From positions 62,001-126,000 of the forward strand of contig WACJ01000105.1 in the NCBI GenBank assembly GCA_008973525.1: a stretch of DNA of 64,000 nucleotides. Direction: 5' to 3'. The position numbers and the translations under genes are program-made. The notes beneath the pieces are model-generated. The model saw only the letters and a list, made by a program, of their open reading frames with translations. It did not search any database and was not told where the DNA came from. This stretch comes from Stenopsyche tienmushanensis (taxonomy: Eukaryota; Arthropoda; Insecta; Trichoptera; Stenopsychidae). Below are positions 10,834-23,130 of this stretch, in pieces. The number at the start of each line of letters is the position of its first letter. The first letter of the stretch is position 1.

Positions 10834-12416
10834 TGTCACAAATAAATGTTAAATGAAGACTGTTTCACATACTATTTTCCTCAAAGAAGTATTATAAACC
10901 TTTTTCATTTCAAGTTATAAAGCGTTCACAGATGAGATTTCCAATCACTAACAGTCATTTCATAGTCAAATTCATTTCGAAAGAAAAATTGTTAAGGGCA
11001 TGAAAAAAATTAGATAATATGGTGACTTGTACTTGATATTTTTAGTATTTCACAAAAACATTATAATAATAACACCAACCCATGTATAATATATAAGATT
11101 CGAAAAAATAATTGTGGATTTTTATATTTATATATATAAGATTATAATCCACAGGATTGTAGGATGCTATGAGGGAAGATAAATATAATGGATACACATC
11201 TTAGCACAGTAAATATTTACAACATTATTACTTCTACCCTGGATAATTAACACATCCAGGGTAGAACTTCAAATACTTCATATTAAAAAAAATAGGTTTT
11301 TATATTTAAATCAACTGGTACATTCGAGAAAAGGTTTTAAACTTTGCAACAATGCAAAGACAGATAATTGATTACACCGTTAAATTGCTGTCGTTGATAA
11401 AAGAAATACAATTGATAAAAAAAGACAAAAACAGTAGAAACAAACTCCGCACAAAGGATAATGGAAAAAACTTTAACATCAAAGAAATCAAAGACTCTTT
11501 GTAAATGGCTGAAGAGATAAAAAATCATCTATAAATTCATATTTTTAATTATATACGATTACAACGATGTTATACTTGTCAGTCGTATATACAAGGGTCA
11601 AAACGCATTATTATGTGCGTGCATTGAGTTCCTTGTATCCAATTCCGAGAACACGAGGCAAACGCATCAGAATAGCCGCTCAACAATTATGATACAATTG
11701 AATTGACCGCAAAACATTTTTTTTAATCGGAATACGTAATGCATACGTGTTTAGCGTTTCGTAACCGTTCCGAACACTTATCAAGCGATCGCCGTGTGTA
11801 ACGCTCAACATATCTACACGAGGAGATAAATAAAAAGGAAATTATGTTTTCTTATCGGTACACAGGGAGGGGGAGAAAGACTTTCGGTCCAAAAAACGGT
11901 GCAAAAACACCGCGAACAGAGGGGTCGATATGAAAACAAGACCAAAGGAGCTGTTTTCCGGCGAGAGTAAATGGGCTTTTTTGGGGCCACGAGGCATACA
12001 TTGTTCGACGAAGAAAAAATGAGATTCAGGCCGTTGAAATGATTTGGGTCTGTTTTTCCTATTATGGAGTAGGGAACCTCAATTTATCAAATGGATGGAA
12101 AGCGTAATATAGCGTTTAGGAATCATATATGACTCCATGGAATAAATTTTCTCAGTCGATAAGTATCAGTTCGAGATACAGTAGCACGTGTATTTTGCCA
12201 GCGTTCCCATGGAAGCACAAACGACAGACAACAAGTAAATATTTTTATTAGTACATTCTATGCGAGACATTTTTAAAAGACATCAAATATTTTATACGAA
12301 ATGGTTGCAAGGAGTATTTTGCTTAACGTCTTTATTTGCTCGAAAGCAGGGCTACCGTTTATGTTCTGGTTTAGGATTATTCAGTTATATTCAGGAAGAA
12401 TGAATGCAAAAAATAA
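10834..12416. other. No recognised gene; contains a perfect hairpin
   Basis: AT-rich DNA with a 13-bp perfect stem at 11232-11266 and a slightly GC-richer stretch at 11860-12060. No coding feature is recognised. Confidence 0.4.
11232..11266. repeat. Perfect 13-bp stem, 9-nt loop
   Basis: TTCTACCCTGGAT (11232-11244), loop AATTAACAC, then its exact complement ATCCAGGGTAGAA (11254-11266). Too short for a typical microRNA precursor; perhaps a decayed transposon end pair. Confidence 0.8.
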
Positions 12417-12434
12417 AGTCAGTCAGTCAGTCAG
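12417..12434. repeat. AGTC microsatellite
   Basis: Four and a half AGTC units immediately next to a hAT-family repeat. Confidence 0.9.
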
Positions 12435-12439
12435 AGGAA

Positions 12440-12775
12440 TACAAAAATTCTAAGCCCCGTATCTATTATATTTCATATCGATATTCCCATTATTAGAGTC
12501 GAGGTGTAGTAAATACATCACCGGAAGAGAAAGGTTAATATACCAATTTGAAAAATATATATGTACTGTATATATGTATACATAGATTAGCCATTTAATA
12601 CCTCAAGGCGTCGCCTAAGCCTGCCAATTAGCAGTTACGCCACTGTTTCCAAGCGTCCAGATTTCGATAAGAATGTCTCGATTTGGTAGCCCTCAACGTG
12701 CTGGTGAGGTGTACGATTTCTGTTAGTTAAAATTTCAATCCCAAATTTTTCGGGATTACGTTTACCTAATCGCAA
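12440..12775 (-). mobile_element. hAT-derived repeat fragment
   Basis: Shares ATCTATTATATTTCATATCG, GATTCCCATTATTAGAGTCG-type words, GAGGTGTAGTAAATACATCA and a GGCGTCGCCTAAG motif with the copies at 32.6 and 38.6 kb. Runs in minus orientation to TCGGGATTACGTTTACC. Confidence 0.7.
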
Positions 12776-12957
12776 CGCAATTCGTGACAATGGTTCCGAC
12801 CAACGAGTCGGCTGCGATGAACGACGGAATGCACGTTTATGACTTTGTAACGTTTGAGGCGGGGGCGCTCTCGGGGCAGAGTCCCCGGGCGGCTCCCCGC
12901 CTCCACGTGCTCGTCGGGATGGCCGCGCTACCGCACGGGTCCGTTCTGCTATCGGGC
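12776..12957 (-). other. GC-rich DNA adjoining the LTR
   Basis: GC-rich sequence continuing past the presumed LTR end; the first 20 bases are shared with the other copy. It could be retroelement leader. Open frames on both strands reflect composition. Confidence 0.35.
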
Positions 12958-13302
12958 TGTGATGTACTGGACGAATGGATGGGAACACGAAGGGCGTTGA
13001 ACAGAAAGACTCTCTTCACAGGATAACTATTTATTCCCCAGCACAGGTAGAGAGAGAGAGGTCTGGCTGCAGGAGGGACGACCTCCCGCAGCCAAGGCCA
13101 ACGGACGACTCTCCCGACTCCCGCTTCTTGCGCGTCACTACCCAGCCGGTAACGATGCACGCGCAAGAAGCGATCGGTCGGTAAGCAGGTGCAATGTCTC
13201 CGCAGGGCCACAAGAGGTGGCGCTGCTAAAATAGCACATTGCACCTGGAAAGAAATGGAAGATGCCGCTACTATGCGGGGATGATATATCGCCCATGCTA
13301 CA
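12958..13302 (-). mobile_element. LTR-like sequence, copy 1
   Basis: A GC-rich block on the minus strand that starts TGTAGCATGGGCGAT and ends ATCACA, with an AATAAATAGTTAT polyadenylation-like motif near its end. It matches 18627-18982 along its length. Both copies carry an inverted repeat CAGGTGCAATGT...ACATTGCACCTG (12-bp stem) about 60 bp across. TG...CA ends and an internal polyA motif are LTR features. About 20 bases after the presumed LTR end are also shared, so the true end may lie further on. Confidence 0.6.
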
Positions 13303-13379
13303 ACTTCAAGAGGTCTATATGATGCAGGTGATCAATAAAATGACGAACAATCGGCACAACGTAATTATTCAATTATCAC

Positions 13380-13700
13380 ACGGTTGGAGAACCAGTGGCA
13401 AGCGTGCGCAGTATGGAGCGAGTGAGTGATGGTCGTCTTCTCGAAGATCCTCTCCCGTCGGGGTCCGGAAGCAATGAGAGAACCCCTCCACCGCGGAGAT
13501 CTTCCACCGTCGGAGGTGGGATCAAAGAGCTGGTCGTCCGAAGAGATCCTTCTCCATCTGGGTCTAGTAGTCAACCCGGTTGTCCGAAGAGGTCCTTCTA
13601 CCTCAAGGGCTGCTCGAAAACTCTGGCGTACTGGGCGCCATTTCTTCCCGGCTTTTCTATTACGATGCAAAATCCCGGTGTTTACCTTGGTAGTCATTTA
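13380..13700 (-). mobile_element. Retroelement leader-like segment with degenerate tandem units
   Basis: The minus strand has TGGCGCCCAGTACGCCAGAG (13621-13640), which looks like a tRNA primer-binding site and leader of gypsy-type elements. Downstream are repeated GGTCNTCTTCGGACRACC-type units about 46 bp apart. No LTR ending in CA is seen just before the site, so the assignment is tentative. Confidence 0.35.
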
Positions 13701-15286
13701 TTTTGATATTTAACCTGAGTTACTCGTTTTTATTACCACCAAGTCCCTTTTTGAAAACCTGCCGCTATTTTGACAGTCTGCTGCCATTTTGATAATTCAC
13801 CGCTGATGTGATGATACCTTATGGGTGGTCAAAAGTGGCGTTATTATCCGAATATCACTACTTTACAGAAATCTCTTCTTGAAAATAGAAAATTCAAAAC
13901 TGATAGGCTTGCAATTTTCCCAGAATTTCTTTCCGCGTTACGGTTTCGATTATAAACTAATAATTTGTATTATAGTATTGATTGCTCTCGTTTACAACTT
14001 CAGTCAAAAAAAAAATCAAATTAACATCATAAGACCCTTGATATTCGAACGGTCTTTGAGCTGGTATAATAATAACTCTTAAACAATTTAATACGTTGAG
14101 AACTTTTCCTCTAAAATACTTCAGCGTAATTCCTTTCATAAAGTTTTCACTTGAAAATATTCAAAGAATTTTCTTATTTTTAGAAAAAAATTATATATTT
14201 TTTAGCATAAGTGAAAACCACCCCATAAAAGAAAAGCTCCATTAAATACAAATCTAATTAATCAGATCATATTGCCGAGCTTTATAAATTAAAATAAACC
14301 TTTAATACTGGGAAAATCGGTGTGAAAATTTCATTGGAGTAATTTTTCCCTAGATTTCGAGCCGGGAGAATTAACAAATTATTAAATCTGTTCATATTCT
14401 TGTCGGCCAATTTCGACCCTTAGCAATCGAGCCCAAAACCTCGGCGGTAATTCAATATTTGCTTCGACGATACATAAGCTTGTTGACCGCAGATAAACAG
14501 CCAAAGACTAATTGAATAGATCGATTGAGCGATAATTAAAAACGGAGATTTCCTGCGTTGGAGAGGGAAGTATTTATCAAAAGTCAGATTTTCAATGAGG
14601 AATTTGAAGATTTCTCATCGAATATTTGAAGAATGATCCCGGTTGGATTGCGAATTATTTCCAGTCCGCTATCTGCCAGTAACCTTCGGCGCAATAAATG
14701 TTTCATTTATCGACAGAATTTCACTCCCCTCGATTGGAAAAACTTTAGCAAGAAAAACTGTGATTGATATCAACAAGTATCGAAACGTATAACGTCTTCT
14801 AAAAATATGAATACCCATCGCTATTCCGAATCGGAATTTAAAGCGTTCGCATCAATAAATACATCAAAAATTCATATTTAATCTCCTAAGGCGAAAAAAT
14901 TCCAAATGGTACTCATATATGATTCAACCGACATTTACATATTTATCGTTTCCTCTAAAAAAACGCATTAAGCATTGAACGATAAAAATTGCTCGAATGC
15001 AGCTTGATACACTGTTATGAAGTCCAACCATGGCTGTAATTCCTATTTGGATATGGATTTACTTAATAGCAAATTGACTGTGTGTATTGCAGACTCGTGG
15101 TATGACTAAAATCTATAGCATATTACAACATTAACTTTATGATGAAAATAAACGTGACCATACAGTAAAAAGGGCTCAGTAATAAGTAGACTCACATATA
15201 ATTCTTAGATGAGATCAAGGGCTAAATAATAATGACACTGCAAAATTAATAGGCATGCATAACAAACTTCGTACACAAACAATGTT
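13701..15286. other. No recognised gene
   Basis: AT-rich, apparently single-copy DNA. A stretch at 14390-14760 has more even composition and no repeat similarity, which may indicate regulatory DNA, but there is no direct evidence. Confidence 0.35.
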
Positions 15287-15346
15287 ACGGAGTGGCCACA
15301 AAGTTGTCCAATCGGTCCGCTTTTCGGACCGCTGATATGACGAATG
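15287..15346 (-). repeat. Short hairpin-bearing repeat, copy 1
   Basis: Contains a perfect hairpin CGGTCCG-CTTTT-CGGACCG (15313-15331) between GAGTGGCCACA and GATATGACGAATG. The same unit occurs inverted at 58432-58496. Family unknown; hairpin-near-end resembles Helitron 3' ends, but no CTRR end is clear. Confidence 0.55.
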
Positions 15347-15358
15347 AATTTGTTATGC

Positions 15359-15485
15359 GCTTAACCCCTTAAAGAGGTAAGACATCGAGTTGTGTCCGAA
15401 TTTCAGTGATTCAGAAAAAGCATTCTTACACGTTGAACTCGGAGAGAAACAGTGACGGAGTCAGTATATAAATTTTATGCGGCGT
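15359..15485 (+). mobile_element. TTAA-MITE end fragment
   Basis: TTAACCCCTTAAAGAGGTAA leads into GTTGTGTCCGAATTTCAGTG, AGCATTCTTACACGTTGAAC and a GGAGAGAAACAG block, matching (inverted) the end at 41890-41970. Confidence 0.65.
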
Positions 15486-16459
15486 TTCATGCTTCAAATA
15501 AAGCGCAAATTTATACACAAAAGAGGCATCATAAATATTCATGCGATTTATTTAAAATAACGAGTGCTTAATTGACACCGCCACCTGAACTCAATCAATG
15601 TTAATTAATCAATTTTCAATTAACAAATCGTTTAAATGAGACCCAATATCACATTGGATACATGATATATTTAAAATAAATTAAGATAATTTAAAAACCT
15701 TTCATGCGACGTTTATTTCAGATTTATCGCAACGATTTGGAGAACATACTTTTGTTCATATTTCATTCGACAACCCGACCTAGATTATCAGGCTTAGGAC
15801 TCCATACGTCTCTGAGAACTCCGAGGGTTAAATACATTCACGAACCCTTTGATATTCAATTGAGATGTTTTTATTTTCTGATTGTAAGTCGATTTTTAGT
15901 TGTCTTACGTGTTTCGAAATTGTGTTTTGGTTGAATCAAATGGAGCGTGATATTTATCAAGGGCTGTCTGTAAAATACGATCCAATTTGTTATGGAGATT
16001 CGAAACCAAGTAATTTAATTCAATAATGTTTATTCAAATCCGAGATGGTTCATTTTGGGAGCTCTGTAGCATCAAACAATCGTCTGGCTCTAAAACAATT
16101 CCATAAATTTGTCGCGAGTCGTGTAAACTCTACAATCCTATGCTAATTTCAATAGCGAAATCAATTTGTCTAAGGTCATGATGCTTATTGTGGATATAAA
16201 CACGGGCGAGTTGAGTAAAAGACATACAACCTGACACGAATAAATAGCGTCATTACAATCCATTGGCGCATGTGCAATTGAGTAATTGCGGCCGTGTAAT
16301 TTGTTGGGGTACTGATTTCCCCCACATTAGAGCGCTTGGGTTAATCAGCACGTAATGACGTTAATAAATACGTTTATCAAAATCCGTGAATGCAGTATGA
16401 GCTATGATAAATTACAACATTACTAATTCACGGTCGGTAAATTATGGTGTATATCTCAA
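15486..16459. other. No recognised gene
   Basis: Largely unique DNA. The part from 15940 to 16440 has balanced composition with several TAATTG/TAATGA words, as in homeodomain sites; regulatory function is conjecture. Confidence 0.3.
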
Positions 16460-17339
16460 TTAACCCTCTCAAAACGGAGAACATACACGCTACGCTCTAA
16501 TGTAAATCCACTTTTCTGTCAGCTCTTCCGCAGCTTGATAATGAACCAAGATCAATAAATGAACCTTAACACTGTTGATAGCACACAAGTTGCGAAAATA
16601 AAAAGACAGGTTTACCGTGCAAACCTGCCAGTTTACTTCTGAAGGAGTAGATTTTGCAAAAGAGTGGCGATACTCAGCTAATGACGCCACTCCAGAACAG
16701 TCAAGAACAATAACAAAATTGGTCAACGATTAGAATGATGCGAGTATCATAATTATCAAAACAAACGCCTGCTCTCAAGACACCACGAACGAAAGTCATC
16801 TTATATTTGTTGAAAGAGTCTAATAGATTATCCGACGATTTCAGTTAATTACGCCTAAATTTTATGACGGTCAAAAGATTCTTTAGAATACGATTTTTTG
16901 TTGAATAGTAAGTATGAACATTTAAAAGTTTCTATAAAATTATATTGAGAATGTTTAGATGTGTAGGGGTACCTTTATGGCACAACTCTACCATCGATGC
17001 ACGAGTAATTCAGAAAGAGCATTTTTACATGTTGAGCTCGGAAAGAGACAGAAATGGAGCACGTTGAGTTTGAAGAAAAAAAGAGACGAAGAGAGTATCT
17101 TGCGTACAACGTACGATTATATAGATCGATAACCCAAATGTATTGTTTATATTTACGCGAAGAAATGAATGAATATTCTGGGCTATCGACAGCGTTTATT
17201 TATTTATATACAAGCTTCATACACGCTGCAGTGGTCCTGACAATTAAGTGGATTTGTACGGACGATTAATTGCAGACATACAAATATAGCATCAAAGTTT
17301 ACAATGACTCAAAATTAGCTCAATACTCAAAGGGTTTAA
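16460..17339 (+). mobile_element. TTAA-MITE, near full length
   Basis: TTAA at 16460-16463 then CCCTCTCAAAAC; the other end ACTCAAAGGG then TTAA at 17336-17339. Long imperfect inverted repeats: GTAAATCCACTTTTCTGTCA near 16501 against TTAAGTGGATTTGTACG near 17245, each with an AAGCTT...GCAGC partner. About 870 bp, no transposase; TTAA and CCC ends suggest mobilisation by piggyBac-like enzymes. Confidence 0.7.
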
Positions 17340-18626
17340 TCTCTTGCACTACAATTTCAAGTCTCGATGGCTAAAGTATAATCACATCATATTAGAAATT
17401 GTTAACGTTACTAGTCGGCGACACTTGAGCATGAAGTACTCATGCTGTTTAAGTTTAATTATTTTTGACATTAATTACAATCACTCATAGATGCCTCTGT
17501 CTAATTAATATTATAAAAATTTAATACATAAAGGCTTTATAACATAGTGGTTTTTTTAACATAGGTATACATTAACGATCCAGAAAGTCAACGAACCCGT
17601 TTCTGTTTATTTGGTCAGAGGAAAGGGTGCCAAATTTTGGCAACATCCCAAATATTCGATATAGTGGTGCACGTTAACGTGAAATGTTTATTTCAACAAT
17701 ATAATATTACTGTCGATTATATTTATTGAGCATGCACATTGTCTAGTTGTATCGTCAAGTATAAATAAAATATTCAATACGATAATTTATTTTACACAAA
17801 TCGGTCCGCAGTAAAACAATAAATTTAATGCTTCTAGTTAAATTTTTATTTAGGTTCACAAAGAAAAAATATACGCTCCCAACATAAAGGATTCGAATAA
17901 AAAACAAGCCTATTCAAATATACTTCGACTTGGCAGAACAAACAAATCGCAATTAAAATGCTACATCAAAGCAGCTCAAATACATACCGATATTCGAGGG
18001 AAAGTCGCCTTAAATAAATATTTTATTTGCGAAAAAATCTCCCAGCAAAGGGACATCAAGTCGCGATTTCGAGCGAGTAATGAAGTAGAATATATAGATT
18101 ACAATGAGAAGCACATAAATCGCCGGACGTGATAATCGAGAAGAGGGTTGGTCCGCATGGAAAAGGGAGAAAATGCGAGGAATATAGACGAGGGGCTCAG
18201 AAAAGGGGATCAATATTGAGGATATATGACATATCGAGGATAGGCCAGCATCTCGTTCAATCGTGCTAAACAGCCCACGAAAATGGCTCACACCGAAGCA
18301 TGAAATATCTCAGATAAGGAATAAAACACAGAAAAAGTGTGTAGACAAACTCAGCAGCCGATAAATACGCTCAATCACTCGAAAAGCGATGATAAAACAA
18401 ACTGAAATCATTGCCATTTGGAAAGCCACCTCAGCGAAACATAATCCGCGTTGGATGGCAAATGCGAAATTGAATCAAGCCCTGTCTAGACTATAAATTA
18501 TACACAAAAACTTCGAGACAAGAGCATTATTAGGGAGTCTTTAAAATAATTATGCGAGATTTTATAGTTGTGGATGCGCTCGTGAGATGAGATGATGACA
18601 CCATCGACGAATGCTATAAATCAATA
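17340..18626. other. No recognised gene
   Basis: AT-rich DNA; short open frames only. The words just after the MITE (CTCTTGCACTACAATTTC) also follow TTAA at 7360, a hint of a further shared repeat. Confidence 0.35.
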
Positions 18627-18982
18627 TGTAGAGTGGGCGATTTATCATCCCTACGTAGTAGCGCTGTTAACTTGAGCAGATTTAATTCGCCAGATTAACA
18701 GCGACATCTTCCATCTCTCTTCAGGTGCAATGTGCTATTTTAACAGCGCCATCTCTTGTGGCCCTGCGGAGACATTGCACCTGCATACCGACCGATCGCT
18801 TCTTGCGCGTGCACCGTTGCTAGTTGGGTGGTGACGCGCAGGAGGCGGTAGTCGAGAGAGTCGTCGGTTAGCCTTGGCTGCGGGAGGTCGTCCCTCCTGC
18901 AGCCACATCTCTCTTTCTCGTGTGGAATAAATAGTTATTTAGACGCCCGTCTACTCCCACCCATTCGTCCAGCAACATCACA
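18627..18982 (+). mobile_element. LTR-like sequence, copy 2
   Basis: Starts TGTAGAGTGGGCGATTTATC and ends CAACATCACA, with GGAATAAATAGTTATTT as a polyA-like motif near 18920. The 12-bp inverted repeat AGGTGCAATGT/ACATTGCACCT lies at 18723-18784. It shares its whole length with copy 1, in opposite orientation, plus GCCCGATAG past the end. Confidence 0.6.
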
Positions 18983-19622
18983 GCCCGATAGAAGAACGGA
19001 CTTAAAATGTTTTATTTAATTTATTTATTTAAGATTTTTACTTTATTTATTTTTAAGAGCCCCTCTGTCGTTTAAATTAATTCTTTTGCACATTCCTAGA
19101 CAAAGAAATCCAGTGGTGTCAGATCTGGAGACCAAATGCCTGGTCAACAAAAGAAGACGATCTTTCAGAATTTTCCGATGCAGAGAGATGCTCAAATTCA
19201 TCATATTTAAAAATAAATATTATCCAACATATTAAATAAGTGTATCAACGTTGTTTTTCCTCTTCTGTGAGTCATGGGCACTAGCGTGATACTAATTTGA
19301 GATAATGAGTCGTCAATCAACAACACCACATTTTGATGATATTTATAGATTTTTGTCGTATTTGGCGCAAGTTTCTTAATGATAATAAGTATTAATATCG
19401 TCAGAGTCCCCAACAAGCAATAGTTGAACAGGCGCAAAAACCGAGAACGATGAAAGTTTTAAAATATAACTAATAAAAAACATCAGATTTTATAAGCGCA
19501 TTTCTTATCACAGTGATCTTCAAAAATAAATTTTAAAAAAGTGGCCAACACCAAACTTTTGCAGATGTCCTCTTTTATCCAGCTTTTAAATTCACAACGG
19601 TGTCAACTCACTCAGAAATAAA

Positions 19623-20552
19623 TATTAGGGTGTCCCATAAGTTTCTTTCGTTTTCATATTGAGAAAAAAATAAACAATAATTTGTATTACATCTAAATTT
19701 ATTGAATAATATATGATCCAATCTGTTCTATTACCTTTCTCCATCTCTCCTAAAGCTTCATAATGCCTTCTTGCCAAAATTTCCCAGGTTTGTTGGCAAA
19801 ATATTGATCAAGGTACATTTTTATATCATTTTTTGAATTAAAATTTTTACCACGTAAAGAATTTTTCAATGAAAGAAATAAATAATAATTTGAAGGGGCA
19901 ATATCCGGAGAGTATGGAGGATGAGGTAAAACATCCCAGTCAAATGATAATAATTTATTTCTGACGAGCAAAGACACATGAGGCCTGACGTTATCGTGAT
20001 GAAAAACAACGCCTCGTCTGTTCGCTAATTCTGGCCGTTTTCTGGCAATTGCATCCTTTAGATTGTCTAGTTGGAAACAATATTTTGTTGAATTGATCGT
20101 TTCACCTTGCTGAAGTAGCTCATAATAAACTACCCCCTTCCAGTCCCATCAAATTCATAGCAAAACATTTTTTTTGATGTAGGCCAGGTTTAGCTACAGT
20201 TAAAGCTTCTGTACCCTTGGTCCGAGACCGTATACGTTGGATATTCTCATAGAGTATCCAACTTTCATCTCCAGTGAAAAGTCTCTTCAAAAAAGTTTGG
20301 CTATTATGTCGTTGGAGAAGAAGATCGCATGTTGAAATACGCTGAAGTTTATTCGAGTCAGTCAGTTCATGAGGAAGCCACACATCTAAACGATTGATGT
20401 AGCCCAATCTTATCAGATGGTTATGGACGGATGTTCGTAGAATTTCTGACTTGTTAGCTATTTCGCGAACAGTATATCGCGGGTTTTCTTCAACCATGGC
20501 TACGATTAGATCTGTGTTCATTTGCGAAAGAAACTTATGGGACAACTTAATA
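19623..20552 (-). mobile_element. Inactive mariner element with TA duplication
   Basis: TA flanks both ends; inverted repeats share TGTCCCATAAGTTTCTTTCG at 19631 and, inverted, at the right end. On the minus strand: RYTVREIANKSEILRTSVHN (helix-turn-helix), WLPHELTDSNK linker, LFTGDESWILYEN (first catalytic Asp), VVFHHDNVRPH (second), and YSPDIAPSNYYLF, where the third catalytic Asp is Asn. The first ~80 residues are deleted (926 bp against ~1.3 kb) and there is a frameshift just before WKGVVYYELLQQG. The element cannot transpose by itself. Confidence 0.88.
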
Positions 20553-23034
20553 TATATGAATAAACAGATTTAATCCGAGTATTGACATAAATTAAATAAT
20601 AAATGGTGCTCCAGATAATCAAAGTTGGACAATACCATCCATAGCTGGAATATGCGAGTAACTTCACAATGATGCTTCAAGCATATCTGTAATACCGAGC
20701 AATGTACATATCAGTGTTGGGCCCTATTTTGAGTGCTTTGAAGTACTTTCGTAATCCCCGCTGAATAGGTTTACGGCTATTTATTCAATTCGGCTACATT
20801 TCGAGTTGAAAACTTTAACGCCTGGTATAACTTTTCAAATTTCCATGCTTCGGAAATTGCGAGCATTTATGCCATGCTGCTCATTACACTTCTACAATGA
20901 AATTTAAAATTGACTTATTTAAACATTATCAACCCGGCAGCGCCATTCATTTACCCAATCAAAGACTCGCTTTGGCGAGCTGAAAATTAACAATTGGGAC
21001 TGATTGGGGGTGCATGCATGAGAAAATCAAACGGTGTATGACATACAATTTCAACAAGTTATTTGGCTATAAGCGAAGCTTTTGATTGACTATAACTTCA
21101 TGGAGATGCTTATTAAGGCTGAAAATTTGCAGTAGGATACTGACACTTTTCACGTGAAACTTATTTGAATGCCGGTACTAATTAGTAAGCTGGGTCAAGA
21201 GGTCGAGAGCAAACAAGCAACGTAGCATGTAGTAGAAGATTTTCCATACTTTTACGTTTATGCTTTGAAGAAAGTCCTCTTCGGATGACTGAAAGCACTT
21301 GCCATTTTTGTACTAGTGTCTTTGTTCGATGCGAGGAACGATAGGCTTCGATCAAGTGGCTTTTATGGAGAAAATTGTTGAACTACCAACGTAAATGACA
21401 ATCAAATTGCAAGAAAATTACGTGTTTATTTATTATCATACAAAAATAAATATATATTATGAAAACCGGAAAGTAATCAAAATTATGACAATTTTTAGCA
21501 GTCAATTAGTATTGAGACACGGTATAAGAAACAAGTATTTTTAATGCCATTAAAAAGTATGGGTTGTGAATTTATTGTTTGTTTTTTTTTTTGCAATGCG
21601 CAGCGAAGAAAAAAAATCGACCGACAGCCTTGACTGCGGGAATACGTATTCTTTCTATAGGCTCCCCAGCGAGTTTGCAACTAGGGCTTCTATCCGCGCA
21701 AAATAAATATCTTGGTCAAAAAGTCGATTGCATTATTTTCATCCCCACTTATCAATATTTTCTTTTTTCTTAGCCCGTCCACGATGCGATAGCAAACAGA
21801 CCCACGTGCGCCCATCATTCTGAAAAACACATGGTGAGGCGACCCTACGTAACAATGTATTACCGCATGAACTAAATACAAACCAAAAAGATCACCAAAT
21901 AAGCACCACAAATTGCTATTAATTATCTTATGACGACAAACAAAAAGATTGAATTTCAACGTCACATTTAATATATCAAATAATAATTATCCTTTGAATA
22001 TTTTGTTTCGCGAAATTAAGAATAATTGAAATAATTTTATTCTCAATATTAGATTTTATTCAAGAGGCATTTCAAAGAATTATATAGAGTCTTTCCCAGA
22101 AGAGTACTTATTAATCAAATAACGTTATTTACGGTTCATTCCTACCACAATGAGGGAGAGAGCCGAGAAGAAGAACGAGCTTTCATCGAGCGAGCTTAAA
22201 TCAAATACCAAAATATTTTAATATACCAACGCAAATAACCGGATAAATATGAGATGCCGTTTATAAAAAAAAATAACATAATTTGAAACAACGAAATTAT
22301 TTAAGGAACAAATTGGATTTCGCCTTAAAAAAATCATCTTCATCTCACGCTCATTTATTAAGGGATGAAAAATATTTCATCTTTGTGCTTTATATATAAA
22401 AGAATACGAGGGGCGAAGACGTAAGACGATCGTCCATATATCCTATTTGTGAAGCCATGACTTTCAAAGGTCTGCAATTCAAAGATAACGCTCCTTCTTG
22501 CAATGCTGTTTGTTATAAAAATAAATAACACGATGCTGCAATTTCACAAGGATTAGATAAATTTGAAGATCGGTTGAGGTTTTATATATATATAAATAAA
22601 AAATGATTCTCAAAAGCGAAAAAATATTTTCAACCGCGCAATTCGTTGAACAAATCCTGCATCTTTGCAAAAAAAATTAAAAGAGGAAAGATATTAAATA
22701 AATATATATGGAAGAGATAGAACATAATGTTCCGGAACGATTTATTTCCGGATGAAATTCTGTCGAAGGATACGAAGAGATCTCTTATGAAAACGGTACG
22801 AAATGAATTTTTTATTGACTTTCGTCGAGTTTGTTTCGTTTCAATTACGCCTGGATGAAATGGTGTTTCGATGTCAAAAGCCCCTCGAAAACATTGACAG
22901 GAGTCACCAGCATCTTCAATTAAATTGTAAAACCATTAATTTAGTATATAAATAGATCTGTGATGTATTTTTTTACATCCCAGACAGGCGATTAAATAAA
23001 TCAGAATAAAAATCCCTAATTTATTTTAAGATAA
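20553..23034. other. No recognised gene
   Basis: Unique-looking AT-rich DNA. The portion at 20600-21360 has balanced composition; 21600-21960 includes open frames on both strands without family resemblance. Confidence 0.35.
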
Positions 23035-23130
23035 ATAAATCAGAGACATAGTGTTTATATATTTATGTACAAGCTTCATACACGCTGCGACGGTTCTGAT
23101 AGATAAGTGGATTTGTACACATGTTAGCCG
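23035..23130 (+). mobile_element. TTAA-MITE internal fragment
   Basis: ACAAGCTTCATACACGCTGC, then GACGGTTCTGATAGATAAGT and GGATTTGTACA, as in the copies at 17200 and 30020. Ends are not preserved. Confidence 0.65.

Noticed and set aside
12837..13244. 135-codon minus-strand open frame as a gene
   Set aside because: It falls within a GC-rich LTR-like repeat and its other copy does not keep the frame.
13302..13640. Intact LTR retrotransposon with 5' LTR, primer site and internal genes
   Set aside because: No gag or pol coding is present, the primer-site-like sequence is not preceded by an LTR end, and order and spacing do not fit.
13365..13706. Open frames on both strands as genes
   Set aside because: GC-rich leader-like retroelement DNA with degenerate tandem units; several frames are open at once.
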